The notes under the pieces are model-generated. The model was not told the origin of the DNA and did not search any database. It saw only the letters and a program-made list of their open reading frames with translations. A DNA stretch of 64,000 nucleotides from Heliocidaris erythrogramma (taxonomy: Eukaryota > Echinodermata > Echinoidea > Camarodonta > Echinometridae): the NCBI GenBank assembly GCA_025617745.1, contig CM046866.1:20854216-20918215 (forward strand). The letters are read 5' to 3'. A program made the translations under genes and the position numbers. Within the stretch, counting starts at the first letter, position 1. Every line of letters begins with the position of its first letter. Positions 34,249-45,075 of the stretch are shown one piece after another.

Positions 34249-34444
34249 ATTTCCAAGAGGTGATAGTTCTCTCCTAAAGAGATGGATCGTGAACATGAGA
34301 AGAGACAACTGGACACCTGGTCAGTATTCGTCCATATGCTCCGACCACTTTGCAGAGGAATGCTTCGATCGTACTGGTCAGACAACTCGGCTCCGCTCAG
34401 ATGCTGTGCCAACACTGTTCAACTTTCCCCAACATCTTATAAAG
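34249..34444 (+). CDS. THAP-domain protein, internal exon
   Basis: The exon is bounded by CACTTTCAG and AAAG|GTAACT. Residues include FPRGD, RW, RRDNWTPGQYSSICSDHFAE and DAVPTLFNFP. These are the second half of a THAP zinc finger: the conserved W, the C-x2-H pair of the C2CH site, the following F and the AVPTxF box. The first two Cys must be on an upstream exon I could not find in this window. THAP domains bind DNA in a sequence-specific way, often in transcriptional or transposon-derived proteins. The donor is phase 0 and joins the exon at 34925 in frame. No lesion is visible, so it is probably functional. Confidence 0.8.
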
Positions 34445-34924
34445 GTAACTAATGTTCATGCAACATTATGGCACCAACAACATGCAGGGTTTAGATACAA
34501 ATAATACATTATATTATATGCCTTTATAGCTTTTTTTTTTTAATTTTATTTATTTATTTTTATTTGAATCTTGTTTATATTTACGTGAATGGTACAGGCA
34601 ATTCTCATTTTATGCATTTTTTTTCATGTCTCCTAATATCAAAGGTAAATTTGTTGGGCCGAAATTATATTCTTAACTTTTATGATTGTGAACTAAGGTA
34701 AAGAATGATTGAACCAATGTTGATCTAATGATTAGCAGTCAACAGTACTGTCTTGCAAAATCTGTGCAAATGTAAGATTAATTTTATATATATATATATA
34801 TATAAAGAAACAGAGTTGAAAACTTTTCATGCATTTTCCATCATCAGACTCTGTTACTTGATATTTATTTTTTTATTGTAACTGTCTACTTTTGATTAAC
34901 TTTTCCCCTCCCTTCTCATTTCAG

Positions 34925-35311
34925 AATGTCAAACAGCGCAAGCCCCCAATACCACGAGATACTGCTCAACCACACTCTGCCCTTAAACAGGTTGATGACT
35001 CCAATCTTCACATTGCCGAGTGTTCAAATGAGGATCCAGCACGTGATACCTACAGACAAGAACTCAGTACCCCGATCAAACCCAAGCCCCTTGCAGACAA
35101 CACTGAATCCATGTATTTACATCCATATGCCAAAGTTACTCGTGCAATTTTATTTTCATTAATTAAACCAAAGATACTTAATGGAGATACAGTTACATGC
35201 ATCTGTGATAATCATAAAACAAACAACATAGTGATGGGTACAATGACTTCGTTTTCTCTCCTTATTATGGGTTACTTTGCAGACATTGTCAAATATTATT
35301 CAGTGGAGTGA
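34925..35311 (+). CDS. THAP-domain protein, terminal exon
   Basis: The acceptor TCTCATTTCAG is followed by an open frame in phase 0 with the preceding THAP exon (NVKQRKPPIPRDT, a polar Pro/Lys-rich linker usual after THAP domains) and ends at TGA 35309-35311. The last ~40 residues are more hydrophobic (FSLLIMGYFADIV) and may be read-through of an unused donor, because real THAP proteins often have further exons. AATAAA at 35708-35713, about 400 bp downstream, would serve as polyadenylation signal. Confidence 0.55.
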   Translation, partial: NVKQRKPPIPRDTAQPHSALKQVDDSNLHIAECSNEDPARDTYRQELSTPIKPKPLADNTESMYLHPYAKVTRAILFSLIKPKILNGDTVTCICDNHKTNNIVMGTMTSFSLLIMGYFADIVKYYSVE

Positions 35312-35707
35312 AAGGATCATTTGTGATTGAAATGAGCAAGTCCATCATCATATTCATCTGTTTCTTAAATGATATTGATTAGACTCATAAAATTTGCTTA
35401 CTTATCAAGAATCTCATATTGGACCAGCATCAAAAAAAAAAGGAACACAGAGAAAGGAGCATTTGAGTCTGGTGGGAAAAAATATTGTTTATGATAAAAC
35501 TGTCTTATACATGTAATAGAGTTCTTAAATTTATAATGAGAGTTTACTGTCTGTAGCATTTTGCCGGGCTATGGGGGCTTATGTAGCAATGTGACCACTG
35601 GCAATATGCACTTACATATAGTAACTATCACATTCATTGCTACTGGTACTAATACATGTATTTTGTGTGAAAAATTTGTAACTTGCCAATGCTTTGTCAG
35701 TTTCTGC

Positions 35708-35713
35708 AATAAA
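35708..35713 (+). terminator. Candidate polyadenylation signal of the THAP gene
   Basis: AATAAA, followed by a T/GT-rich stretch (TTTTATTGTTC, TTTTGTGAAC), about 400 bp after the stop codon of the THAP frame. Confidence 0.45.
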
Positions 35714-35759
35714 ACATAGTTTTATTGTTCAAAGATTTTGTGAACTTTTGAATTATTTT

Positions 35760-36770
35760 TGGAAAATAAACGTTGAACTTAACTATTAAATTTTGTTTTT
35801 TTCGATTCCATAAAATTTAATATAAGATTTGCCTGTAACAGTTGATAAATCTCCCTACTCCTCTCCTCTTTCTTTTCTCTTTTTTTCCAGTTGTGATGTA
35901 TGTGTACAATGTAAATTTATTTACAAATGTAGTAAGCTTCTCTTTGAGTTTGTGTAATGCTATGAAGAGTGACATGTGCATTGTGTTGGGGGTGTACTGT
36001 GACAAGCTTGTGCTTCATTGTTGAGCTACTAGCCTACATGTACATGAGGAAAAATGTCAGTGTGTATTAAGAAAGAGAAGATAAGGTGAATAATATTGAT
36101 TCGAGGGCCGTTAAGCATTTGTTAAACTGGGGGGGGGGGGGGGTGCTTAGCATGTGAACTAGCATATTATTGCGAAGCTGCAGTATTGTGAAATGTATCC
36201 ACTAAAACAAGTTTATATAAGAATTATCATTAAAGACAGAGCAGGGCATAAAACAAAACTAAAACTTTGCAAAAAAGCAAATTAAATCAAAAGGAAAATT
36301 GTCCAATGTTTAAAGGCAAATAATATACAGTACTTGGAAAAAATACCTTTATATAAATTTGTATCGATAACACATTGGACAACCATATAAGTAATATCTT
36401 TATTTTTAAATGTTTCGTTTTTGTTTTTGTTTTTGTTTTGTATGTGATTTGTTTTTGTTTTTTCCAAGGGGAGGGGGGTGTCAAGAAGGATGATTGCGAA
36501 CAAATGAACTCGGGCTCCGATGTACCTTGAAGGAGAACTACAAAACTTAGTATCTTGGAAACTAAGTGAAATTTAACTCTTGTCTCCTGAAAGAGAACTA
36601 AAATTAAACTGTTACATGTGTAATACACATTCAGTTGATGTCATTTATGTAAGGAAAATCAGACTTAAAAATTTTCAAATGATAGACAGATGGCCCTTTT
36701 GAGAAGATCGAATATAATAGGCATTGTGACGTGCACGATCGGTAAGCTCACTGAAAAGAACGAGGACTAA
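35760..36770. other. No gene seen
   Basis: AT-rich with an 18-G run near 36130 and a (GTTTTT)n tract near 36420. Frames here lack domains. Confidence 0.5.
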
Positions 36771-36775
36771 GCAAT

Positions 36776-36910
36776 ATGGCGGCGTGTGCACTCGAGCGAA
36801 TCTTCCAGCTATACCGCGATCTGTGCGTTGTGAATGGGTATGAGCCTTCTACGTCTTTTGGAGTTCTGTGGTTCACCCGGGCCGTGTTGATTCTTTTCGT
36901 CGCCGGCTAG
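36776..36910 (+). CDS. Small ORF or first exon, unknown
   Basis: A 44-codon frame begins in a good start context (CAATATGGCGG) and reads MAACALERIFQLYRDLCVV then NGYEPSTSFGVLWFTRA and a hydrophobic end LILFVAG. I recognise no family. Local base composition is richer in GC than the surroundings. It contains ACGTCTTTTGGAGTTCTGTG, close to one half of the 38-bp palindrome at 8357, so part of it may be repeat-derived. No splice donor is clear. Confidence 0.25.
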   Translation: MAACALERIFQLYRDLCVVNGYEPSTSFGVLWFTRAVLILFVAG

Positions 36911-37030
36911 TCTCATCTCAGGCACAGCATGACGAGGAAAATGGCCAAGTCACGAGGCCTTGTCAAAAGGCTATCCTCATAGCAATGATACTGCAAAGTG
37001 TTGCCGCCCTCCACGTTCGTTGGTGCCATT

Positions 37031-37103
37031 ATTTCTACAGGTGAAAGGAATGCGAGACAGCACAAGGAACACTCACATTTTCCACAATCTAATCGTCGAT
37101 GGT
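37031..37103 (+). pseudogene. LINE ORF2, 5'-most piece
   Basis: The frame GMRDSTRNTHIFHNLIVDG resembles the spacer just before the RT domain in LINE ORF2 proteins (basic stretch, then a short hydrophobic run and DG). Its last six bases, GATGGT (37098-37103), are repeated at 40530-40535, where the frame resumes. The LINE is cut off upstream of about 37031. Confidence 0.55.
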
Positions 37104-37127
37104 TATGGAACGATAGTTGTCCAAAAA

Positions 37128-37666
37128 TTCGATAAACCTAGTTTATCGACGATAAACTAGGTTTTTCGCCGAGAATCCTAGATTATCGAATTGATAAACC
37201 TAGTTTTTCAACAACAACCCCGAATATCAAGCGATAAACCTAGTTAATCGAATTCTTTGAAAAACCCGGTTTATCAATTTGATAATCCTAGTTTTTCGAT
37301 TCGATAAACTAGGTTTATCAAATTTGATAATCCTGGTTTATCAGAACCCTGAATATCGACCGATATCACAGGTTTTTTGATAATCATGGTTTTCCGATTC
37401 GATAAACCTAGTTTTTCAATTCGATAAACTAGGTTTATCAAATTTGATAATCCTGGTTTATCAGAACCCCGAATATCGACTGATATCACAGGTTTTTCGA
37501 TTTGATAATCTAGGTTTATCGAATTCGATAATCTAGGTTTATGGAATTCGATAAACTAGGTTTATCGAATTCGATAATCTAGGTTTATGGAATTCGATAA
37601 TCTAGGTTATCGAATTCGATAATCTAGGTTTATCGAATTCGATAAACTAGGTTTATCGAATTGATC
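37128..37666. repeat. Satellite-like array of near-palindromic 22-bp units
   Basis: Units alternate GATAAACCTAGTTTATCGAA and TTCGATAATCTAGGTTTATC and are nearly self-complementary. The counterpart at 39930-40510 is in inverted orientation, and a third block is at 37971-38190. Confidence 0.9.
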
Positions 37667-37690
37667 ACATGACATGTCGAAAGTGCAAAA

Positions 37691-37789
37691 ATGGCTCCGA
37701 AGAACATGACAGTGTTGGTTTTTGTGGTAGCTAATTTAACTTTCGTGTTGGCACCTTTAAGGTTGACTGAGAAAACTAGCTTGAATTAA
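37691..37789 (+). CDS. Signal-peptide-like small ORF, copy 1
   Basis: 32 codons from an AAAATGG start: MAPKNMTVLVFVVANLTFVL, then APL and a diverged tail ending at TAA. It shares the first 23 codons with the copy at 38222 except the third residue (Pro for Ala), and diverges exactly where an inner inverted repeat begins (37755), so its tail is not original. Confidence 0.3.
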   Translation: MAPKNMTVLVFVVANLTFVLAPLRLTEKTSLN

Positions 37790-38221
37790 AACCTTGCCAA
37801 AACTAATATTTCAAAACACTCACTAAAGCAGTTAATTTCTCACTGAAGCATGAACATATTGATGAGATACAGAACATACAGAAAACAGAACCTCTTCTTT
37901 AATAAATTGTCTATTATTGATCTCAAATATGAATATTTATAAGCCTTGCCATGACACTCAACTTTGCTAATCCTAGTTTATCAAATCGAAAAACTAGGTT
38001 TATCGAATTCGATAATCTAGGTTTATCGAATTCGATAATCTAGGTTTATCAAATTCGATAATCTAGGTTTATCAAATTCGATAAACTAGGTTTATCAAAT
38101 TCGATAAACTAGGATTATCAAATTCGATAATCTAGGTTTATCGAATTCGATAATCTAGGTTTATCGAATTCGATAAACTAGGTTAATCGAATTGATCACA
38201 TGACATGTCGAAAGTGCAAAA

Positions 38222-38365
38222 ATGGCGGCGAAGAACATGACAGTGTTGGTTTTTGTGGTAGCTAATTTAACTTTCGTGTTGGCACCTTTACCCAATCGTG
38301 ATGAACGTAGCAATGGTCCTGGCGTCTTCCGGTTGTGGGATCATGTGAATAAAATCCAGACTTGA
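38222..38365 (+). CDS. Signal-peptide-like small ORF, copy 2
   Basis: 47 codons with a strong start context (AAAAATGGCGG): MAAKNMTVLVFVVANLTFVL, a hydrophobic core and a small-residue end like a secretory signal, then NRDERSNGPGVFRLWDHVNK and a stop. Upstream, GATCACATGACATGTCG with a CACATG E-box-like motif is shared with copy 1. I read it as a captured first exon (promoter-proximal region plus signal peptide) of a host secreted protein. No family recognised. Confidence 0.35.
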   Translation: MAAKNMTVLVFVVANLTFVLAPLPNRDERSNGPGVFRLWDHVNKIQT

Positions 38366-38379
38366 CAAGAATTGTTATT

Positions 38380-38480
38380 TTTAATAATAATAATAATAAT
38401 ACCTGGCATTTATAAAGTGCCTTTTCCAAACTGGATCAAAGCGCTGATATATATTATTACCCCGGTCATTTTACTGGCTG
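38380..38480 (+). repeat. LINE/SINE 3'-end type repeat with (AAT)n
   Basis: TAATAATAATAATACCTGGC then ATTTATAAAGTGCCTTTTCC and GGATCAAAGCGCTG: a widely dispersed invertebrate repeat tail, present here inside the foldback element. Confidence 0.5.
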
Positions 38481-40529
38481 GTATCAGCAAAGTTGAGTGT
38501 CATGGCAAGGCTTATAAATATTCATATTTGAGATCAATAATAGACAATTTATTAAAGAAGAGGTTCAGTTTTCCGTATGTCTTTACGTATCTCATCAATA
38601 TGTTCATGCTTCAGTGAGAAATTAACTGCTTTAGTGAGTGTTTTGAAATATTAGTTTTGGCAAGGTTTTAATTCAAGCTAGTTTTCTCAGTCAACCATAA
38701 GATTTTGATGGGATATGTCAAGACACAGAAAAGAAAGCCTATTCTTTCATATATTGCCTTTTAATGATCAGAATATAAAGGTTTCTAAGCCTTTTCAAGA
38801 CTCTTAACTTGGCTGATACTAGACAGAACCAATACAAAGTTTTGTCAACCGTGGATTTTGCACCATTTCACAATAATGGCTTTTGCTCACTCGAGCTCAA
38901 AATATTGCCAGATATTTTGGTGTCATTTGATAGAAGAGACCCCAATCTATCCACAAGTATGAAAATTTCCTACAAATACTTTGAAATATATATTTTGGGA
39001 GACTTTATCCAACTGTTTGGGGGACGCACTGTGTGTGTATATGATATTTCAATATAGAGTTGTCCTCAGCACTTCTAATTCGATTAAAAACTTTCAGTGA
39101 GTGCAACAAAGACTTTCTATAATAAACTTACAAAGTTCTTACTGCTGGCAGTTTGCTGAATCAGGTTTGATATCAGGTATCAAATTTTCTTGGAGGTCCC
39201 TTAAAGAAAAAGAAAATAAAGGGAATGCAAATGTGAGACAGGATGTTTGCATTAACTTTTACCTTAAAGGGATACTCAATCGCAGATTGTGGACGTTAAA
39301 TCATGTCGCGAGAGGGCACCGTGATCGTTACCTGAGCATGCCGTTGCCCCGTGAATACACAAATCTTTACAAGTAGCCTGATTGTCATGTAAACAATTAA
39401 CATTAATTAGCAAAGATTAAACTCTGTTATACATGTTTTTTTTTATTATAAATGTTTTGTATATAAACTCTGTTCCAATTAGTCACATACGGTTTGTAAT
39501 TGTAGTAAATGTATTTATGAGCCTTTAATGTTTGTGATTGTTTTTGTTTTAATTTGTAGCTGTTTATTTCAGCTAGACAGATCTAACCTTCAAAAAAACA
39601 AAATATAATTTAAATTAGCCTTAATAGAATGGAGATTTTTAATATCAGCTTATAAAAATCAGCTTGATAATATGTGTATTTTCAAAGAAAAATATGAGTC
39701 AGTATTTTTTGCACGTTGAAATATACATTACATGAAAGAGGATGGTATGGTAATTATTTTCATGTATATTCATAAATTATTAAAAGAACGGGGTAATGAT
39801 TGGATGAGAAAACCCGAAGTTATTCCGGCGTGCGAGTAGGTACCGGCTGCGCATGCCCCGAGCCGCCCCACGGGCGCGGGACTAAGTGCGCATGCGCATG
39901 CGATAATCACGTGATATTCGGGGTTACGATCGAATTTGATAAACCTAGTTTATCGAATTTGATAAACCTAGATTATCGAATTTGATAAACCTAGATTATC
40001 GAATTTTTGGACAACTATTTTGATAAACCTAGTTTATCGAATTTGATAAACCTAGATTATCGAATTTGATAAACCTAGTTTATCGAATTTGATAAACCTA
40101 GTTTATCGAACTTGATAAACCTAGTTTTTCGATTTGATAATCCTGGTTTATCAGAACCCTGAATATCGGCCGATATCATAGGTTTTTTGAAAAACCCGGT
40201 TTATCAATTCGGTAATCCTAGTTTTTCAATTCGATAAACTATAGGTTTATCAAATGTGATAATCTTAGTTTATCAGAACCCCAAATATCGACCGATATCA
40301 CAGGTTTTTTTGATAAACCTGGTTTTTCGATTCGATAAACCTAGCTTTTCAATTCGATAAACTAGGTTTATCAAATTTCGGTTGATAAACTAGGTTTATC
40401 GCTTGATATTCGGGGTTGTTGTTGAAAAACTAGGTTTATCGATTCGATAATCTAGGATTCTCGGCGAAAAACCTAGTTTATCGTCGATAAACTAGGTTTA
40501 TTGAATTTTTGGACAACTATCGTTCCATA

Positions 40530-41229
40530 GATGGTAATATGGTAAGTGAGTCTAAAGATAAAGCAAACGCCGTGGCATCCTTTTTCAAATCTATTGATAG
40601 ATCATTTTCCGTAAATGATAATGAAATTGATGACGATGCTCTATTTACCCACATTATGGATAATGACTTTATTAATGATTATTTTAATATGAATGAGTTG
40701 AGGAACGTTTTAAAAGAAATGAGAAACTCCGCTCCAGGTAAGGATGACATTTATGTGATTATGTTAAAAAACTTGCCCCCAATAGCAGAGTTATATAATG
40801 AAATCTGGGAAAATTCATGTTTTCCAAGCCAGTGGTATGAAGTTGTCCAGATACCAATTTTGAAACCTGGAAAAGAAGCGACGGATGTGTCATCTTACAG
40901 ACCAATTTCGTTATTATCTTCCCTCTTTGAAGTCATGGAAAAAATGATTAAAAATCGGCTGACTTGGTATTTAGATAAAAATAAACTTTTAAACCCAATT
41001 CAATCAGGATTCCGTAAATATCGAAATGTCAAAGATCATTTAATCAGACTCGAGACCGACATACACTCAGCATTCAATGAGAAAAAATATACTGTAGCTG
41101 TTTTTCTAGACTTGGAAAAGGCATATGACTCGTTATGGAAAGGAGGTCTCTTAAAAAAATTGTCAAGGTTAGAAATTCATGGAAAATTATTGTGTTTTAT
41201 TAAAGCTTTCTTAAAGAATAGATATTGTA
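40530..41229 (+). pseudogene. LINE ORF2, reverse transcriptase N-terminal half
   Basis: An open frame with NSAPGKDDIY, ILKPGKEATDVSSYRPISLL (RT motifs 1-2), QSGFRKYRNVKDHL and VFLDLEKAYDSLW (motif A, catalytic Asp in FLDLEKAYD). This is a non-LTR retrotransposon RT. It is interrupted after codon TGT at 41226-41228 by a TA-flanked element and resumes at 42542. No stop or frameshift in this part. Confidence 0.9.
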
Positions 41230-42539
41230 CACTGTTAAAACATGTATTAAAAAACTACGGATTAAAAAAATGTTGATTAAAAATCGCTCAACATTGGTTA
41301 TAAAATGAATGTTGGTTAAAAATGACTTTTAATCTTGCGTGGGTTAAAAATATTGTTGATTAAAATTATTGTTTTTATTCTTGTTGGTTACTTTGTAACC
41401 AACATTGATTAAAAACAGTGTTCTCTGCTTTCCCGCCAAACTGATAGTGCTAACTGTCAAGACACTTTATCTTTTTGTTGGTTAAAAGTTTGATCAAAGT
41501 TGATTAAAATACCAATCGCGTGACCGAACAGCGCATGCGCATATGGATTTGGAACAAATTCGCTGCGCACAAATCTATCACAGAAATTGTTTGCGATAAA
41601 AATGGAAGGCATTGTCATTCAAGTCGCTGAATGAGTGGGGACTTTCAAAGAGTTTGTCGGCGTGTTTGAAGGTGAGAAACTATTATTCATATATGTGATT
41701 GTTGTCCAGCTTAATCTTGGGAAGAAATAGATCTACAGTGTGCTCTTTCTTTCTAATTTAAACGGCTTGGGAGCAAGTTCGACCTGCTCGATCTGGACTA
41801 GACCTGGCTAAGCCAGACCCACCGGTAGATTTACTGACTGCGCCTATGGTAGCGAGGAGGCGACGCCGGCGGTATGGCGGTGTGTTCAACTTCGCGCATG
41901 TCCATATTTCGCGGACAGGGCAATATGACAAACACTGAAACTAGAACAGTTTTTTGAGAAAAAGATATAAGCACCAATGTAGGCGTAGGTGTAGTCTACC
42001 GGTGGGCCTGGCTTAGTCAAGTCTAGTCCAGGTCTGAGAAGGTCGAACTTACCAAACCGCTGAAAGTAGATCACTGAGTAGATCTATTTCGTTATAAGGC
42101 TAGCTAGACAACAATTACAGATATGAAAAGAGTTTCTCCGGGGAGTTTTTCATCAAATAAATCTAACCAACAAATGGTTAAACATTTAACCAACAATTTG
42201 TTTCAGTTTAATCAACACCATTTTGACCAATGTTGAGCAAAATATGATTAACCAACAAATGGTTAAACATTTAACCAACGAAATAAAACTAACCAACAAA
42301 TGGTTAAACATTTAACCAACAATATGTTTTAGTTTAATCAACACCAATTTAACCAACGTTGAGCAAAATACGATTAACCAACAAATGATTAAAACTTTTA
42401 ATCGACCACAGGTTAAACTTTAATCAACAGGCCGTTGATTAAAGTTTTAACCTACAAATGTGTGGTTCACCTGGTAACCCTCGGTTGATTAAAATTTTAA
42501 CCAACAAGATTAAAAATTTTAATCAACGTTCTAACAGTG
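41230..42539. mobile_element. TA-flanked 1310-bp inverted-repeat element in the LINE RT
   Basis: Starts CACTGTTAAAAC and ends GTTCTAACAGTG, with TA on both sides (41228-41229, 42540-42541). Ends are packed with GTTGATTAAA and TTTAATCAAC motifs in both orientations. An inner inverted repeat pairs 41775-41835 with 41993-42060 (AGTTCGACCTGCTC, GACTAGACCTGGCTAAGCC). Removing the element and one TA restores the RT frame. TA duplication suggests Tc1/mariner-type mobilisation. No transposase, so non-autonomous. Confidence 0.88.
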
Positions 42540-44300
42540 TAATGTTAAGGTTAACAATTGTTTGTCGGAAAATTATGTGTTAGAAAACGGTATCCCACAA
42601 GGGAGCTCTTTAAGTCCTGTACTTTTTACTTTGATGTTGAATGACTTAAAGATTAACGAAAGTAGAGTTAAATTATCATGTTATGCCGATGATATTGCAA
42701 TTTGGTTTTCAGGTTCCAACTTAGATCTGGTTCGCCAGAAACTACAGGAAGCCCTCCATGAAATTGAAATTTGGTGCTGGAGGTGGAAATTAAAGATTTC
42801 ACACACCAAGTCGGTAGTTTTGGTATTTACCAATAAACAAAAGAAAGACATTGCTTTGAAAATAAATGGGCATGTTTTGCCTCATTGCGAGCAGTTTATA
42901 AGTTTCTTGGTATGTGGCTGGATTATAAACTAACTTGGTCGGTCGATATCAACGCACTTATTGAGAAGTGTAAGAAAAGATTAAAATTTATTACGTTGCG
43001 TTTCAGGTACTACATGGGGAAATAAGTATGAAATTTTGATGATGATATATAAAGGACTTATTTTATCTGTTTTAGACTATGGCAGTGAAATGTATGATTC
43101 TGCGTGTATATCTCTGAAGAAAAAGCTATAGACGCTATACAATACAGAGCACTAAAAATTATTACAGGGACTATACATAATGTATCCTTGGAGGCTCTAC
43201 AGGTGTTAACCGGAGAATTGCCGCTGGAACTTAGGAGAAAATTATTTAATGATAAATTTAGATATTATTTGTTGTTTAGCTCATCCAGTCATCCTTCTAA
43301 AGAAATTCTTGGTGATCATGATTCCATGAATAGAAGTGAATGGAAGGGTGGGAAAGCACCATTTAGCCTTAGAGCCAGTCGAGACGAATTAAATGTAGAA
43401 AATCAAGACAATTTAATACCGAAAATTCCCGAATGGCGATTATCCCGTCCTCTTGTGTCATTTGATACTCGAGGCAAAATACCAAAAAGGGATATGCTTG
43501 CAGCCGAGATGAAATCCATTGTTCAGGATAGAATAGGAATAACATGGAAAGGATATTTGCATGTATATACAGATGGGTCTAAACTTGAAGATCTCAGAAC
43601 AGGAGCTGCGTTTTATGTTCCCCAATATCAGGTGATTAAATCTTTTAGATTGTCACATGTATGTATCATGAGAGCGGAACTCGTCGCCATTCTAATGGCT
43701 CTGGAGTGGTTAGACAGTTTCGTAAAGTCTTGATCAGTGGTCATTTTTAGCGACTCATTGTCAGCCCTTTAATGATCGACTCATACCATGCGCTATTGTC
43801 AATGAAATCTTACACAAAATTCATAATTTTTTGTCAAAGGATATTCTTGTCTTTTTTGAATGGATTCCATCTCACTGTGATATTAACGGCAATGAAATAG
43901 TTGATAGGGCTGCCAAGAATGGCGCTCTGAAAAATCATTTAGACATTGTTTTATCTAACACTACAAGCGAACTTGCATGCTCTCGGTTGGTCATTATAAA
44001 AATATTTGGCAAAATGAATGGAATAGTTCAGAAAAGGGAAGATTTCTATATGCTCTGCAGGACAAGGTTACCGAGCAGGCATACAGAAAAGGCTTGTCTC
44101 GGAGAGATGAATGCCTTATCCAACAACTGAGAGTAGGTATACATTAAATTTTTATATGTTACAAATTAATCAGCATTCTTCCGGTCTTTGCGAAGTGTGT
44201 AAAGTATTTGAAACTATCGAACATTTCATTTTACGTTGTTCAAATACGAAAAAGAGAGACACATAATGATCAGAAATTTAAAACTCAATAACCCAACCCT
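42540..44300 (+). pseudogene. LINE ORF2, RT C-terminal half, RNase H and zinc knuckle
   Basis: In order: NGIPQGSSLSPVLF (RT motif B), CYADDIAIW (motif C, catalytic YADD), then a frame change near 42895 to KFLGMWLDYK, LDYGSEMYDSA, RALKIITG and GELPLELRRKL. An RNase H domain follows (YTDGSK with the first Asp, MRAELVAILMALEW with the Glu, FFEWIPSHCDINGNEIVDRA with the late His/Asp) and a closing CEVCKVFETIEHFILRC knuckle near 44195. RNase H after RT points to the I/R1/Loa/Jockey assemblage. At least four frame breaks (near 42895, 43020-43110, 43740-43800 and 44130) make it inactive. Confidence 0.88.
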
Positions 44301-44702
44301 TATAAGCAACTTTTGCTTTTGACTAACCCTGATTATATTCGGGAAATATTATGTTATGTACATGCCACTAACCGTTTTGGTTAGTCTGCTTTTTCCATGA
44401 ACAGTTAGTATCGCGCGCATTTCATTTATTAAATCTCACAATTCTTAAACTGGATTTTTGAATTTTTGCTATTTCGCTTCGGCTTTCGTGTACTAATTAA
44501 GGTGATGGAATATATATATATATAATTTGTTTTTCACTAATGATTTCATGCAACTAATAATCACCAAATGGATCGACGTTATACGTGGGCCTTCCTTAGC
44601 CGAAGTCCCACTGACGAAAGTGGCTGGCGCGTATAATCTGGAGAGATTGAAGTGCGCCATCATATTCAACTACAACAACAACAACAACGTAACAACAACA
44701 AA
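44301..44702 (+). repeat. LINE 3' UTR with (CAA)n tail
   Basis: After the zinc knuckle the non-coding 3' part runs to GTATAATCTGGAGAGATTG, AAGTGCGCCATCATATTC and then AACTACAACAACAACAACAA, a trinucleotide tail as seen on several LINE clades. It stops about 120 bp upstream of the RPRD1 start codon. Confidence 0.65.
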
Positions 44703-44822
44703 AATTAACACGCGCCATGCAGATATCGGAGAAAAACGGTACCGGAGATATATACTCGCGAGCTGAATCTGAGAAGTCGCTGAGAAATTACCTACTTTTT
44801 TTTACATCTTAACGAAGAAACA

Positions 44823-44973
44823 ATGAGTTCTTTTACAGAGAAAGCACTTGTTGACAAGTTAACTACGCTAACAAATACACAACAGAGCATTCAGACGATG
44901 TCTTTATGGCTGATTCATCATCGAAAGCATGCCAAAAAAATAGTGACTGTCTGGTACACACTACTGGTGAAAG
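44823..44973 (+). CDS. RPRD1: RPRD1 (CREPT/RPRD1A-B family), first coding exon
   Basis: ATG at 44823 in AACAATGAG context starts MSSFTEKALVDKLTTLTNTQ, QSIQTMSLWLIHHRKHAKKI and VTVWY. This is the beginning of the CTD-interacting domain (CID) of RPRD1 proteins, nearly colinear with the vertebrate N-terminus (SLWLIHHRKHA is diagnostic). The exon ends at AAAG|GTAAGC (44973), phase 1, compatible with the Ala codon that follows in the family. RPRD1 proteins bind the phosphorylated RNA polymerase II C-terminal domain in the nucleus and act in transcription elongation and cell-cycle gene expression. Later exons are not identified here and may lie beyond the window or behind the repeats. A or B paralogue cannot be decided from 50 residues. 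Confidence 0.85.
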
Positions 44974-45075
44974 GTAAGCCGAGTGACTGGGCAGGAATCC
45001 CGGACGAAGCCGCTCGACAATCGCGTGTCTTGCGGCTGAGCTGAGCTGAGGCGTGGCGGCGCGCTGTAATTTTGT

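Larger units (their letters stand above)
37104..40529. mobile_element. Foldback element with GATAAACCTAG repeats, inserted in a LINE
   Basis: Begins TATGGAACGATAGTTGTCC and ends with its exact complement (GGACAACTATCGTTCCATA). It is flanked by the 6-bp duplication GATGGT (37098-37103, 40530-40535). The ends are built of ~22-bp units such as TTCGATAATCTAGGTTTATC. A third array lies at 37971-38190. Inside are a second inverted repeat pair (37755-37970 and 38475-38695), two copies of a signal-peptide-like ORF and a GC-rich piece at 39830-39900. No transposase frame is recognised. The LINE frame closes when the element is removed, which fixes its limits at 3426 bp. Confidence 0.85.

Noticed and set aside
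38809-39057. 82-codon frame inside the foldback element as its transposase
   Set aside because: Too short, no DDE or zinc-finger motif, no similarity I recognise.
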